From a virus: a stretch of DNA of 38,774 nucleotides. The notes below the pieces were generated by a model, which saw only the letters and a list, made by a program, of their open reading frames with translations, was not told the DNA's origin and searched no databases. The position numbers and the translations under genes were made by a program. Shown here piece after piece: positions 1 to 5,857 of this stretch. How positions within the stretch are numbered: position 1 is the stretch's first letter; each line of letters opens with the position of its first letter. The stretch spans positions 1-38,774 of the IMG/VR virus record IMGVR_UViG_3300021375_000072; one strand, 5' to 3'.

Positions 1-20
1 CAATCGTTCAGTAATACTTC

Positions 21-46
21 GGGAGCCTTCGGGCTCCCTTTTTTTT
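21..46 (+). terminator. Rho-independent terminator 1 (tandem pair)
   Basis: Stem GGGAGCC (21-27) and GGCTCCC (32-38) closed by a stable C(TTCG)G tetraloop, followed by eight T (39-46). The T-run is on the + strand, so it ends rightward transcription coming from left of the window. A TAA at 12-14 just ahead could be the stop codon of that upstream gene. Confidence 0.92.
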
Positions 47-48
47 CG

Positions 49-73
49 CCCAGCTTTTGGCTGGGTTTTTTTT
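49..73 (+). terminator. Rho-independent terminator 2 (tandem pair)
   Basis: Stem CCCAGC (49-54) and GCTGGG (60-65) with a TTTTG loop and eight T (66-73). It lies directly after terminator 1, so upstream + strand transcription is stopped twice before the non-coding region and the early promoter. Confidence 0.9.
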
Positions 74-134
74 CGCCTTTATAAAATGACTTAGCCTTAT
101 TTGGTTTTGTTTTTGTTTTTGTTTTTATATTTTT

Positions 135-273
135 GATGATAGTTATGTCGAGCCTACTAGGGTTACTTTTTGTAACCCTCCTTTTACTTTGCACCTACTT
201 TGTTAGCGTGATGATAGTTATGTCGAGCCAAGATGATAGTTATGTCGAGCCAAGATGATAGTTATGTCGAGCC
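135..273. repeat. Four-copy 20-bp direct repeat
   Basis: Exact copies of GATGATAGTTATGTCGAGCC at 135-154, 210-229, 232-251 and 254-273. Copies 2-4 are separated only by AA (22-bp period). Copy 1 stands apart and, like copy 4, runs directly into TACTAGGGTTAC and an inverted repeat. Possible roles are protein-binding sites for replication or packaging, or a recombination-amplified element. No similar array exists elsewhere in the window. Confidence 0.9.
159..179. repeat. Inverted repeat AGGGTTAC-(T5)-GTAACCCT, copy 1
   Basis: Perfect 8-bp arms (159-166 and 172-179) around a TTTTT loop, in the non-coding region directly after copy 1 of the 20-bp direct repeat. It is a member of a five-copy family. 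Confidence 0.9.
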
Positions 274-277
274 TACT

Positions 278-298
278 AGGGTTACAAAAAGTAACCCT
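278..298. repeat. Inverted repeat AGGGTTAC-(A5)-GTAACCCT, copy 2 (inverted)
   Basis: Same perfect 8-bp arms (278-285 and 291-298), but the loop is AAAAA, making it the reverse complement of copy 1. It follows copy 4 of the 20-bp direct repeat, so the repeat block is bracketed by two oppositely oriented hairpins. Confidence 0.9.
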
Positions 299-619
299 AA
301 TGTTATTTAATTTGCGTAATGTTATGAAATTAGAACGTAATGTTATTAGTAAGTGTTTGATTTTATTGCAATGTTACAATGTTATATTGTTATGAAAGTA
401 TAAAGAGAGATTTTTATATTCTGAGTCTCTTACGTCCCCCTCGGCAAGTGCAAGTTAAAAGTGGCGACTTCTATTATATAATATTATATTTGATAACAAT
501 ATAACAATACACCCAAAACATCCCGCAAACCCCTTTGCTAGAGCCATTTATAATGTTATCTAATCTAATAACATTACCCCCCAAAACCGTAACAAAGTAA
601 CAATCAAAACCATAACAAT
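299..619. other. AT-rich iteron-like region, candidate replication origin
   Basis: No gene is visible here. AATGTTAT occurs at 299-306, 318-325, 339-346, 378-385 and 552-559, with the near copy AATGTTAC at 370-377. In the opposite sense ATAACAAT occurs at 493-500, 501-508 and 612-619, and ATAACATT at 568-575. A perfect 9-bp inverted repeat (TAATGTTAT 551-559, ATAACATTA 568-576) sits near the right side. Short repeats in both orientations in AT-rich DNA next to replication genes are typical of initiator-binding origins. The assignment is inference. Confidence 0.5.
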
Positions 620-648
620 ACCAAACATGAATCGAAACCCTTACCGAG

Positions 649-677
649 TTGACAAATGTACCACAATGTGAGATAAT
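649..677 (+). promoter_or_regulatory. Early promoter P1 with operator half-palindrome
   Basis: TTGACA (649-654), a 17-nt spacer, GATAAT (672-677): near-consensus sigma70 elements. The spacer holds ATGTACCACAATGTG (656-670), repeated exactly inside promoter P2 at 2800-2814. In P1 the palindrome is imperfect (TACCACA-A-TGTGAGA). It would drive 758 and the genes after it. Confidence 0.85.
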
Positions 678-683
678 AGTTGT

Positions 684-710
684 GTAGTTAGGTATATGTA
701 ACTACATATA
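684..710 (+). promoter_or_regulatory. Overlapping inverted repeats in the P1 leader
   Basis: GTAGTTA (684-690) pairs with TAACTAC (699-705), and TATATGTA (693-700) mirrors TACATATA (703-710). Both are perfect but share bases, so only one can form. They lie at or just after the expected P1 start site and just before the AGGGTTAC hairpin. They could be an operator or alternative RNA structures. Confidence 0.6.
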
Positions 711-712
711 GC

Positions 713-733
713 AGGGTTACTTTTTGTAACCCT
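713..733 (+). promoter_or_regulatory. Leader hairpin AGGGTTAC-(T5)-GTAACCCT, copy 3
   Basis: Perfect 8-bp hairpin (713-720, 726-733) in the P1 5' leader, followed by ATTTCAACACAAGGAG, which holds the ribosome site of 758. The same order (hairpin, ATTTCAACACAAG, ribosome site, start) occurs at 2855-2905. It has no downstream T-run, so it is not a standard terminator. A binding site for a translational regulator is the simplest idea. Confidence 0.75.
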
Positions 734-757
734 CATTTCAACACAAGGAGAGCGACA

Positions 758-1036
758 ATGTTAAAACCAGAGCAACGAGAGCAACTAGCACAGCTCAAGA
801 GTTTTATACGTGCTAAAGCAATAGCAGATGCACCAAAGACTAGGGTTACTAAATGTAACCCTCAAAGATCACCTCATGTGATCAATCACGATTCGATATT
901 GGCGCAGTATCCGCCCAAGAGTCTGACTAGTTACAACATCGACTACCGCGCCATTATTGCTTGCGGTATGGTGGTGGGTGGTAAACCCAAGAGACACGAC
1001 ACATTCTATTATGGCAAACGAGGGAGAAAAGTATGA
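758..1036 (+). CDS. Hypothetical protein, 92 aa
   Basis: First gene after promoter P1. The start has a strong ribosome site in the recurrent phage leader CAACACAAGGAG (739-750). The protein is basic, with Lys/Arg-rich ends and no motif I recognise. It is unusual in carrying a copy of the AGGGTTAC hairpin inside its coding sequence (842-862), read as the peptide RVTKCNPQ, so the gene may be a target of the same RNA-level control as its leader. Its TGA overlaps the next ATG (ATGA), implying translational coupling. Function unknown. Confidence 0.75.
   Translation: MLKPEQREQLAQLKSFIRAKAIADAPKTRVTKCNPQRSPHVINHDSILAQYPPKSLTSYNIDYRAIIACGMVVGGKPKRHDTFYYGKRGRKV
842..862 (+). repeat. AGGGTTAC inverted repeat inside a gene, copy 4
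   Basis: AGGGTTAC (842-849), loop TAAAT, GTAACCCT (855-862). The arms match the four other copies perfectly although the sequence here is coding (codons about 29-35 of gene 758). The loop differs, which points to selection on the stem. Confidence 0.85.
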
Positions 1037-1365
1037 GCAATCCATTTTATTTATGCAATGCCGATGTGCATTGGGTAGACAGTTTCAATCCTTTAACACT
1101 AGCTGATGAGGCGTATGCCTGTAACCAAGAGTTACGAGAGCAACCATTTAGCGCACTCAATGCGTACATTCTTTATTGTGCATATGAGACTGGTGTTTTT
1201 AAGTCTGATTTGTTAGTTAGTTTAGTTGACCAACCAGACCGTATAGGTGTACCTACTGGCAACGTCAGAACACAAGGCGATATGCACAAGCATCAGATAG
1301 CATTCCCCGAAGGTATGAGTTTTATACCTGATTACGAACTATGCCCTGTAGGAGCGAGACTATGA
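1033..1365 (+). CDS. Hypothetical protein, 110 aa
   Basis: ATGA overlaps at both ends (with 758 and with the gene starting at 1362) place it in a tightly coupled early operon. The ribosome site is GGGAGAAAAG just before the ATG. The product is a soluble mixed-composition protein rich in aromatic residues and cysteines in its first half (LCNADVHW, EAYACNQEL, ILYCAYET). No catalytic motif, signal peptide or membrane segment is visible. I do not recognise a family. Confidence 0.75.
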   Translation: MSNPFYLCNADVHWVDSFNPLTLADEAYACNQELREQPFSALNAYILYCAYETGVFKSDLLVSLVDQPDRIGVPTGNVRTQGDMHKHQIAFPEGMSFIPDYELCPVGARL

Positions 1366-1547
1366 GTAAGATTCAAACCAATGCGCGGAGTGCGATGGGA
1401 TACCATCGAAGTAAGTACGAGCGAGACGCATGGGGTGGAAGTAGGCACTCGCACGAGCTAACCCGACACCTGAAGCATCAAGTACACCGAGAAGAAAGAC
1501 GTAACGCTAAACAACTAATACAACAGGAGGTAGCAGAGTATGAGTAA
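1362..1547 (+). CDS. Hypothetical basic protein, 61 aa
   Basis: Start chosen at the ATG overlapping the upstream TGA (ATGA), preceded by TAGGAGCG. A longer in-frame start at 1341 lacks a ribosome site and would sit inside the upstream gene. The protein is small, Arg/His-rich and predicted helical (RHLKHQVHREERRNAKQLIQ), consistent with nucleic-acid binding, but no family is recognised. Its end overlaps the next gene by 8 nt. Confidence 0.7.
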   Translation: MSKIQTNARSAMGYHRSKYERDAWGGSRHSHELTRHLKHQVHREERRNAKQLIQQEVAEYE

Positions 1548-1719
1548 GCAAGAGAACAAGACGCGTACACCGATGACTAGAAAGACCAGTTGGTACGCAG
1601 ATAGCGACAAGTACCGAGCCACGCCAGTAGGCGAGATGGAAGATTATCAATGGGCATATGATCAACAACAAGAGGAGCGACAATGGAACGAGGACAACAA
1701 GAACTATTTGGAGAACTAA
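1540..1719 (+). CDS. Hypothetical charged protein, 59 aa
   Basis: ATG at 1540 preceded by CAGGAGG at 1524-1530; translation begins MSKQENKTRTPMTRKTSWYA. Basic N-terminus, then a Gln/Glu/Trp-rich acidic C-terminal half. It overlaps neighbours on both sides, as usual in this operon. No motif is recognised. The gene call rests on ribosome site, coupling and lack of an alternative in the interval. Confidence 0.6.
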   Translation: MSKQENKTRTPMTRKTSWYADSDKYRATPVGEMEDYQWAYDQQQEERQWNEDNKNYLEN

Positions 1720-1841
1720 AGCGACACGAGCGGGAACGGTTCCGAGAAGTGGTGGGCGAAGTAGTGCTATCCGTAGTGCTAATGCTATTTTTCGGAATCT
1801 TAATATATGCACCAGTTTTATTCGTAGGACTCACTAACTAA
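1683..1841 (+). CDS. Small single-pass membrane protein, 52 aa
   Basis: ATG at 1683 with ribosome site GAGGAGCG seven bases upstream, inside the end of the previous gene (37-nt overlap). Residues 1-26 are charged (KRHERERFRE); residues 27-50 are a continuous hydrophobic segment (VVLSVVLMLFFGILIYAPVL). Predicted inner-membrane protein with cytoplasmic N-terminus by the positive-inside rule. An early single-pass protein could be a superinfection-exclusion or host-takeover factor, but that is a guess. The lysis genes lie elsewhere. Confidence 0.6.
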   Translation: MERGQQELFGELKRHERERFREVVGEVVLSVVLMLFFGILIYAPVLFVGLTN

Positions 1842-1858
1842 ACACAAGGAGAAACACC

Positions 1859-2791
1859 ATGTATATAGACACACAAGAGCAACTAACCGAAGTGCAACCC
1901 ACACCTAGTATAGCTGACAGGGGAGTACAGGCATCCTTGAGCATCCAATCATGGGGTGGGCAGAAACTAGACAGGGGTATGACCAAAGAACTTAACGACA
2001 CCAAGCGTGCGTCGAGTAACGCATCCAAAGTGCAGAAGAATCTCATGGCGGGTGATGACTCACTACGCAACATCAAGAAATACGAATCTAAGATTCGAGC
2101 CGAGCACATACGCCTAACCCTACCGTGGGGAGATCGTGGGTCTAGACTACTACCTACAAGTGCGATGATGGACTACAAGGACAAGATAGGGGGTATGTTA
2201 GAGATACTCAAGGATATGTGGCGTGTGTTCCTAGACGTAAGCTACCCCAACTACAGGGACAATGTAGCACCATACAAGATGGGGGATATGTACAACTACC
2301 ATGACTATCCAACGGAGTTTGAGTTGAGATGCAAGACGTTTGACTACTCATTGACGTTCGAGCCAATAGCGGAGAGTGGGGATTGGCGTGTCGATGTACC
2401 CAAAGAGATGATGGAAGAATTGAGAGAGCAACTGGACGCTACTGTAGATAGCAGAGTACAGACAGCGATTTCTTCTTCCTGGGACAGGGTTAAGACTCAA
2501 ATCGAATCTATGAAGGATAAGTTAGCCATAGAGATGGATGACGATGGTAAGAACAAAGACGGTAAAACTGTGCGATACCACGAGACATTCGTGCAGAATG
2601 CGACAGACCTATGCGATCTACTCGTACACTTAAACGTAACTAACGACCCACAACTTGACCAAGTAAGACTTGATCTCAAGAACGCTATTCAAGGTGTGAG
2701 TGTGGAGACGCTAAAGATACCAACGAATCATGCAACACGTGATGCAGTAAAGACTAAGTTAGATGACATCCTATCTAAGTATGCGCTGTAA
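1859..2791 (+). CDS. Unknown 310-aa partner of the MoxR-VWA pair (DUF3150-like candidate)
   Basis: Ribosome site in the recurrent AACACAAGGAG leader (1841-1851). Mostly helical: a Ser/Lys/Asn-rich N-terminal third, a central Tyr/Trp/Pro-rich part (about 100-165, with LPWGDRGSRLLP) and a long helical C-terminal part (about 180-260) likely to form coiled coil. It sits directly before an AAA+ MoxR/CobS-like ATPase and an HExxH/VWA protein. Proteins of this size labelled DUF3150 are known beside such pairs in phages and proteobacteria, and the length and context fit, but I cannot confirm homology. It may be the substrate adaptor of the complex. Confidence 0.8.
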   Translation: MYIDTQEQLTEVQPTPSIADRGVQASLSIQSWGGQKLDRGMTKELNDTKRASSNASKVQKNLMAGDDSLRNIKKYESKIRAEHIRLTLPWGDRGSRLLPTSAMMDYKDKIGGMLEILKDMWRVFLDVSYPNYRDNVAPYKMGDMYNYHDYPTEFELRCKTFDYSLTFEPIAESGDWRVDVPKEMMEELREQLDATVDSRVQTAISSSWDRVKTQIESMKDKLAIEMDDDGKNKDGKTVRYHETFVQNATDLCDLLVHLNVTNDPQLDQVRLDLKNAIQGVSVETLKIPTNHATRDAVKTKLDDILSKYAL

Positions 2792-2792
2792 T

Positions 2793-2821
2793 TTGACTCA
2801 TGTACCACAATGTGGTATACT
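2793..2821 (+). promoter_or_regulatory. Promoter P2 with perfect palindromic operator
   Basis: TTGACT (2793-2798), 17-nt spacer, TATACT (2816-2821): strong sigma70 match. TACCACA-A-TGTGGTA (2803-2817) is a perfect 7+1+7 palindrome that overlaps the spacer and enters the -10, so a bound repressor would block polymerase. Fifteen bases (2800-2814) are identical to P1. P2 drives the MoxR-VWA genes. Confidence 0.88.
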
Positions 2822-2854
2822 ATAAGAACAGTCGAGGTATGGCTGTAACAACCG

Positions 2855-2875
2855 AGGGTTACTTTTTGTAACCCT
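2855..2875 (+). promoter_or_regulatory. Leader hairpin AGGGTTAC-(T5)-GTAACCCT, copy 5
   Basis: Perfect 8-bp arms (2855-2862, 2868-2875) in the P2 leader, followed by ATTTCAACACAAG and then AAAGGAGCG before the ATG at 2905. It is the same architecture as at P1, indicating a duplicated regulatory cassette. Confidence 0.8.
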
Positions 2876-2904
2876 TATTTCAACACAAGCAAAGGAGCGA
2901 AACG

Positions 2905-3939
2905 ATGCTTAAGAAAATAACCCAGTACGTTACATACAACGAAGCAGAACAAATCATCTTGGCTAACCCACACGCTGTGTACCTACTAAGTGGTGCAGCA
3001 GGTACAGGTAAGACATCCCTAGTAAAAAGCATAGCCAGAAAAGTGGAGCGCAAGCTATGTCTAATGCAAGGTGCGCAGACTGATGTAGGTGATCTAAAAA
3101 TGCCTATCATGAAAGACGGTTCGTTTGTATTCGGGGCGAACGAGAGTTGGGGGTTACACACAGGTGAGCCAGTAGTATTCTTTTGTGATGAGTTCAAAAA
3201 GATGGGACAAGCGGCACAAAATGCAGTACACGAGGTGATTGAGCCAGACGGTGCGTTTTGTGGTATTCCACTACACCCAGATTCAATACGTATTATCGCA
3301 GGTAATCTAGACGAAGAAGGTTTGGGGGACAGGATACGTAACCACACACATGACAGGGTAATCGAGCTAGTGATGAAGGGTGCAAACCAAGAGGAGATGC
3401 TTCATTACGCAATCGAGAGTGGATGGCATGAGACCGTGATTGCGTTCATGCACGAGTTCCCCGAATGTCTGCTTACTATACTAGATGGAGATGCGTGGAA
3501 GGACAGTCAATTCAATAGTGTTACGCGTCGTGGTCTAGAAGGTGTATCGGACATCATGCACAGTAGTTACGGTAAGTTAAATTCTGAACTACTAGCAACC
3601 GCAATCGCGGGTCGTGTGGGTTCATCATTCGCTAAGGAATTCCAAGCGTACGTGGATTTCAAAGATCAACTACCTAGCCATGATGAAATAATGAAAGACC
3701 CTATGAATGCTAAGCTACCTGCAACACAAGGCGCGGCTTGTGTGTTTATATTCGGTGCTCTTACTAGGATTGATAAGACCACAATAGGTCAGTACATGAA
3801 GTACATATCAAGATTCGAGCCAGAGTGGGACATGATGTTCTCTTTGGGTTTGGCTAAAGGTAAACAGTCAGTAGCATTTAGTTCCCCAGACTTTAGGGAT
3901 AAGTTGTTGGGAATGACTAACTCTGGCTTACTAGGATAA
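2905..3939 (+). CDS. MoxR/CobS-like AAA+ ATPase, 344 aa
   Basis: AAA+ ATPase expected to act as a hexameric remodelling engine. Walker A is GAAGTGKT (residues 30-37), Walker B VVFFCDE (90-96) and the sensor-1 Asn lies in AGNLDEEG (N134); Arg residues in GDRIRNHTHDR are candidate Arg fingers. VGDLKMP after the first strand is typical of MoxR/CobS-type proteins. The C-terminal about 130 residues form a helical lid. It has its own promoter P2 with operator and hairpin leader. The next gene encodes a VWA protein, the standard MoxR partner (as in RavA-ViaA, CobS-CobT). Substrate in the phage is unknown. Confidence 0.9.
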   Translation: MLKKITQYVTYNEAEQIILANPHAVYLLSGAAGTGKTSLVKSIARKVERKLCLMQGAQTDVGDLKMPIMKDGSFVFGANESWGLHTGEPVVFFCDEFKKMGQAAQNAVHEVIEPDGAFCGIPLHPDSIRIIAGNLDEEGLGDRIRNHTHDRVIELVMKGANQEEMLHYAIESGWHETVIAFMHEFPECLLTILDGDAWKDSQFNSVTRRGLEGVSDIMHSSYGKLNSELLATAIAGRVGSSFAKEFQAYVDFKDQLPSHDEIMKDPMNAKLPATQGAACVFIFGALTRIDKTTIGQYMKYISRFEPEWDMMFSLGLAKGKQSVAFSSPDFRDKLLGMTNSGLLG

Positions 3940-3949
3940 GGAGCGAAAC

Positions 3950-5155
3950 ATGAAAGATCAAAGACTTAGGATTACCAAAGCTAGTATGACACTCATGCGA
4001 TGGGAAGAGTTTGCGCTGTTCTCCGGTGTGTTGATTATGGGTAAGATTACTATGACTACTGATATACCCACAGCATGTACCGATGGATACAATGTGATGT
4101 ACAACCCTGACTTTCTAGCGACACAAAACGATAAACAAGTGGCATTCATTGTGGCGCATGAAACATTGCACAAGGCATGGAGACATTTGACTATGTACGA
4201 AACACTACGCAAGAAAGACCCAAGCATAGCCAACCAAGCTATGGACTATTGGATTAACCTTAAGCTAGTACAGACCGATGACAAAGGTACTAGGGTGTTA
4301 GAGATGCCGTCTATAAATGGTAAACCTATTGGACTACTGGACTACAAGTACGACAATATGAGTGTGCCTGAGATATTTCGAGCCTTGTATGAAGCTAAGC
4401 AAGAGCAAGGTGAAGGTGAACAAGGAGAGGGGGAAGGTAATGGCTTTGATGAACACGATTGGGAAGGTGCAACCGAAGTACCTGCTGAAGAACAGGAGAA
4501 GCGAGCACAAGAGATTGAACAGGGTCTACGGCAAGGAAAGATGGCGCAAGAAAAATACGCGGGTAAGTCCTCAAGTGGAAGTCCACTAGACAGAGCACTT
4601 GAAGAACTACTCAATCCACAGATACCGTGGCAAGTATTGATGCGAGAGTTTCTAACCAATCACGTTAAGGGTGCTGATGAAGCTACATGGAGTCCTGTTA
4701 GTCGTCGTAGTCTGGCGCAAGGATATTACACACCGTCTTACACTAACCCAAGTATGGGTAGAGCGGTTACTGCTCCTGACGTATCGGCATCTATTGGTAA
4801 GGAACTAACCATAGCCATGTCCGAGATGAAGGCTATCTTTGAGGATGTACGACCTGACATGGTGGACATGATGTACTGGGATACGGATGTAACATTGCAC
4901 GAGACATACGAGGAGCATGAAGTGCAAAGCATTCATACGGTAACTAAGCCTGTGGGTGGGGGTGGTACAAGTCCTGCCTGTGTATTCGAGAAGATTAAGG
5001 AGGAACAAATTGAGCCTGACTGCATACTGTTATTCACGGATGGTCATGTGTGGGACTGGGGTAAAGACATCGGTGTCCCTACTATGTGGTGTGTTATCGG
5101 AAATAAAGATGTTACTGCGCCATTCGGTAAAACAATTCATATGGACTTACATTAA
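3950..5155 (+). CDS. HExxH metallopeptidase-like + VWA-like protein (DUF2201 type), 401 aa
   Basis: The N-terminal domain has the zinc-peptidase signature VAHETLHKAWRH (H70, E71, H74, with H79 as possible further ligand), then a helix IANQAMDYWINLKL typical of the DUF2201 putative metallopeptidase domain. Residues about 150-205 are a Glu/Gln/Gly-rich linker. The C-terminal domain resembles a von Willebrand A fold with a MIDAS-like DVSAS (277-281) and a later Asp in LLFTDGHVWDW (D364). Start follows AAGGAGCGAAAC, 10 nt after the ATPase gene. VWA proteins of this type partner with MoxR ATPases, so the two probably form one complex that acts on a specific target, possibly by proteolysis. Confidence 0.88.
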   Translation: MKDQRLRITKASMTLMRWEEFALFSGVLIMGKITMTTDIPTACTDGYNVMYNPDFLATQNDKQVAFIVAHETLHKAWRHLTMYETLRKKDPSIANQAMDYWINLKLVQTDDKGTRVLEMPSINGKPIGLLDYKYDNMSVPEIFRALYEAKQEQGEGEQGEGEGNGFDEHDWEGATEVPAEEQEKRAQEIEQGLRQGKMAQEKYAGKSSSGSPLDRALEELLNPQIPWQVLMREFLTNHVKGADEATWSPVSRRSLAQGYYTPSYTNPSMGRAVTAPDVSASIGKELTIAMSEMKAIFEDVRPDMVDMMYWDTDVTLHETYEEHEVQSIHTVTKPVGGGGTSPACVFEKIKEEQIEPDCILLFTDGHVWDWGKDIGVPTMWCVIGNKDVTAPFGKTIHMDLH

Positions 5156-5165
5156 GGAGAAACAC

Positions 5166-5423
5166 ATGAGTAAAGTAGTACTAACAATATTTGGTAAGAA
5201 AATCATACTTGAGCACACATCAGCTATGAAGGTTATGGAGCTAGTGGCGGACTGCGAAGTGTTCGAGACCAAGTGGAATAGAGATGCGAAAAATATTGCA
5301 TATGACACATACCATGTGTACAAACCAGACGCACAGGAAATATTGCATAATAGTGTATCAGTAGCACCACTACCGTTAGAGTTGTATGAGATAGCAAAGT
5401 TAGCGGGGAGACCAGACCGATGA
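5166..5423 (+). CDS. Hypothetical protein, 85 aa
   Basis: Start chosen at ATG 5166, preceded by AAGGAGAAACAC. The open frame extends back to 4956 but that part overlaps the VWA gene and has no ribosome site. Opens with a beta-rich segment (VVLTIFGKKIILEH); no motif recognised. It sits 10 nt after the VWA gene and probably belongs to the P2 transcript. ATGA overlap with the next gene. Confidence 0.7.
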   Translation: MSKVVLTIFGKKIILEHTSAMKVMELVADCEVFETKWNRDAKNIAYDTYHVYKPDAQEILHNSVSVAPLPLELYEIAKLAGRPDR

Positions 5424-5629
5424 GGGTAGCAAACATGGACGATGAAGAAACATATTACGACGAAGAAAACGTTATGCCTAGTGAACTACTGGAGAAGGTG
5501 CGTCTAGCGTTTATTTTATTAGAAGAATCAAAAGTAATTGATGAGGATGAAGGGCATCTAGTACTGCGTGTAAATCGTGCGGACTATGAAGAATTCTGTA
5601 ATCCTACGTCACTATTTGTGATACACTAG
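5420..5629 (+). CDS. Hypothetical acidic protein, 69 aa
   Basis: Coupled to the previous gene by an ATGA overlap. Strongly acidic N-terminal half (MDDEETYYDEENVMPSELL) followed by a predicted helix-strand region. Such small acidic early proteins often mimic DNA or bind host factors, but nothing here identifies a target. No family recognised. Confidence 0.65.
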   Translation: MRVANMDDEETYYDEENVMPSELLEKVRLAFILLEESKVIDEDEGHLVLRVNRADYEEFCNPTSLFVIH

Positions 5630-5643
5630 GAGGGTATGGAGCG

Positions 5644-5835
5644 ATGCCTAAACTGAGAGATGAAGTAAGTGCTGTAGCTGATCGCGTACTGGCAGAGAAA
5701 TGGTGTAGGAGTTGTACCAAACATCAAGTGCAAGACGGTGGTAAGTATGTGCTTATGGCGAACGGACACAAGCGGTGGAAGTGTGCCGAGTGTAGAGAGC
5801 GAGGAAAGCAAGCAAGACTAGCAAGACTTAAATAA
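5644..5835 (+). CDS. Small zinc-ribbon protein, 63 aa
   Basis: Two CxxC knuckles, CRSC (C21, C24) and CAEC (C47, C50), 22 residues apart, form a likely zinc ribbon. The surrounding sequence is basic (RERGKQARLARLK at the end), which suggests nucleic-acid binding. Ribosome site AGGAGGG at 5628-5634. A phage transcription or replication accessory role is plausible but unproven. Confidence 0.72.
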   Translation: MPKLRDEVSAVADRVLAEKWCRSCTKHQVQDGGKYVLMANGHKRWKCAECRERGKQARLARLK

Positions 5836-5857
5836 TCCAACACAAGGAGAGCGAACT

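Noticed and set aside
135-273. CRISPR array
   Set aside because: Copies 2-4 are separated by only AA, so there are no spacers of 25-40 nt, and no cas1/cas2 genes are present. The Cas4-like gene alone does not make a CRISPR locus.
713-733. Attenuator terminator in the P1 leader
   Set aside because: The hairpin has T residues in its loop, not after the stem, and the stem is short and AT-rich for a terminator. A regulatory binding site fits better.
1683-1841. Early single-TM protein as a holin
   Set aside because: It has one hydrophobic segment but lies in the early arm, far from the endolysin, and a clear 3TM holin is present at 35529-35930.
4956-5165. N-terminal extension of the 85-aa gene
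   Set aside because: Overlaps the C-terminal VWA region in another frame without a ribosome site; ATG 5166 follows AAGGAGAAACAC.
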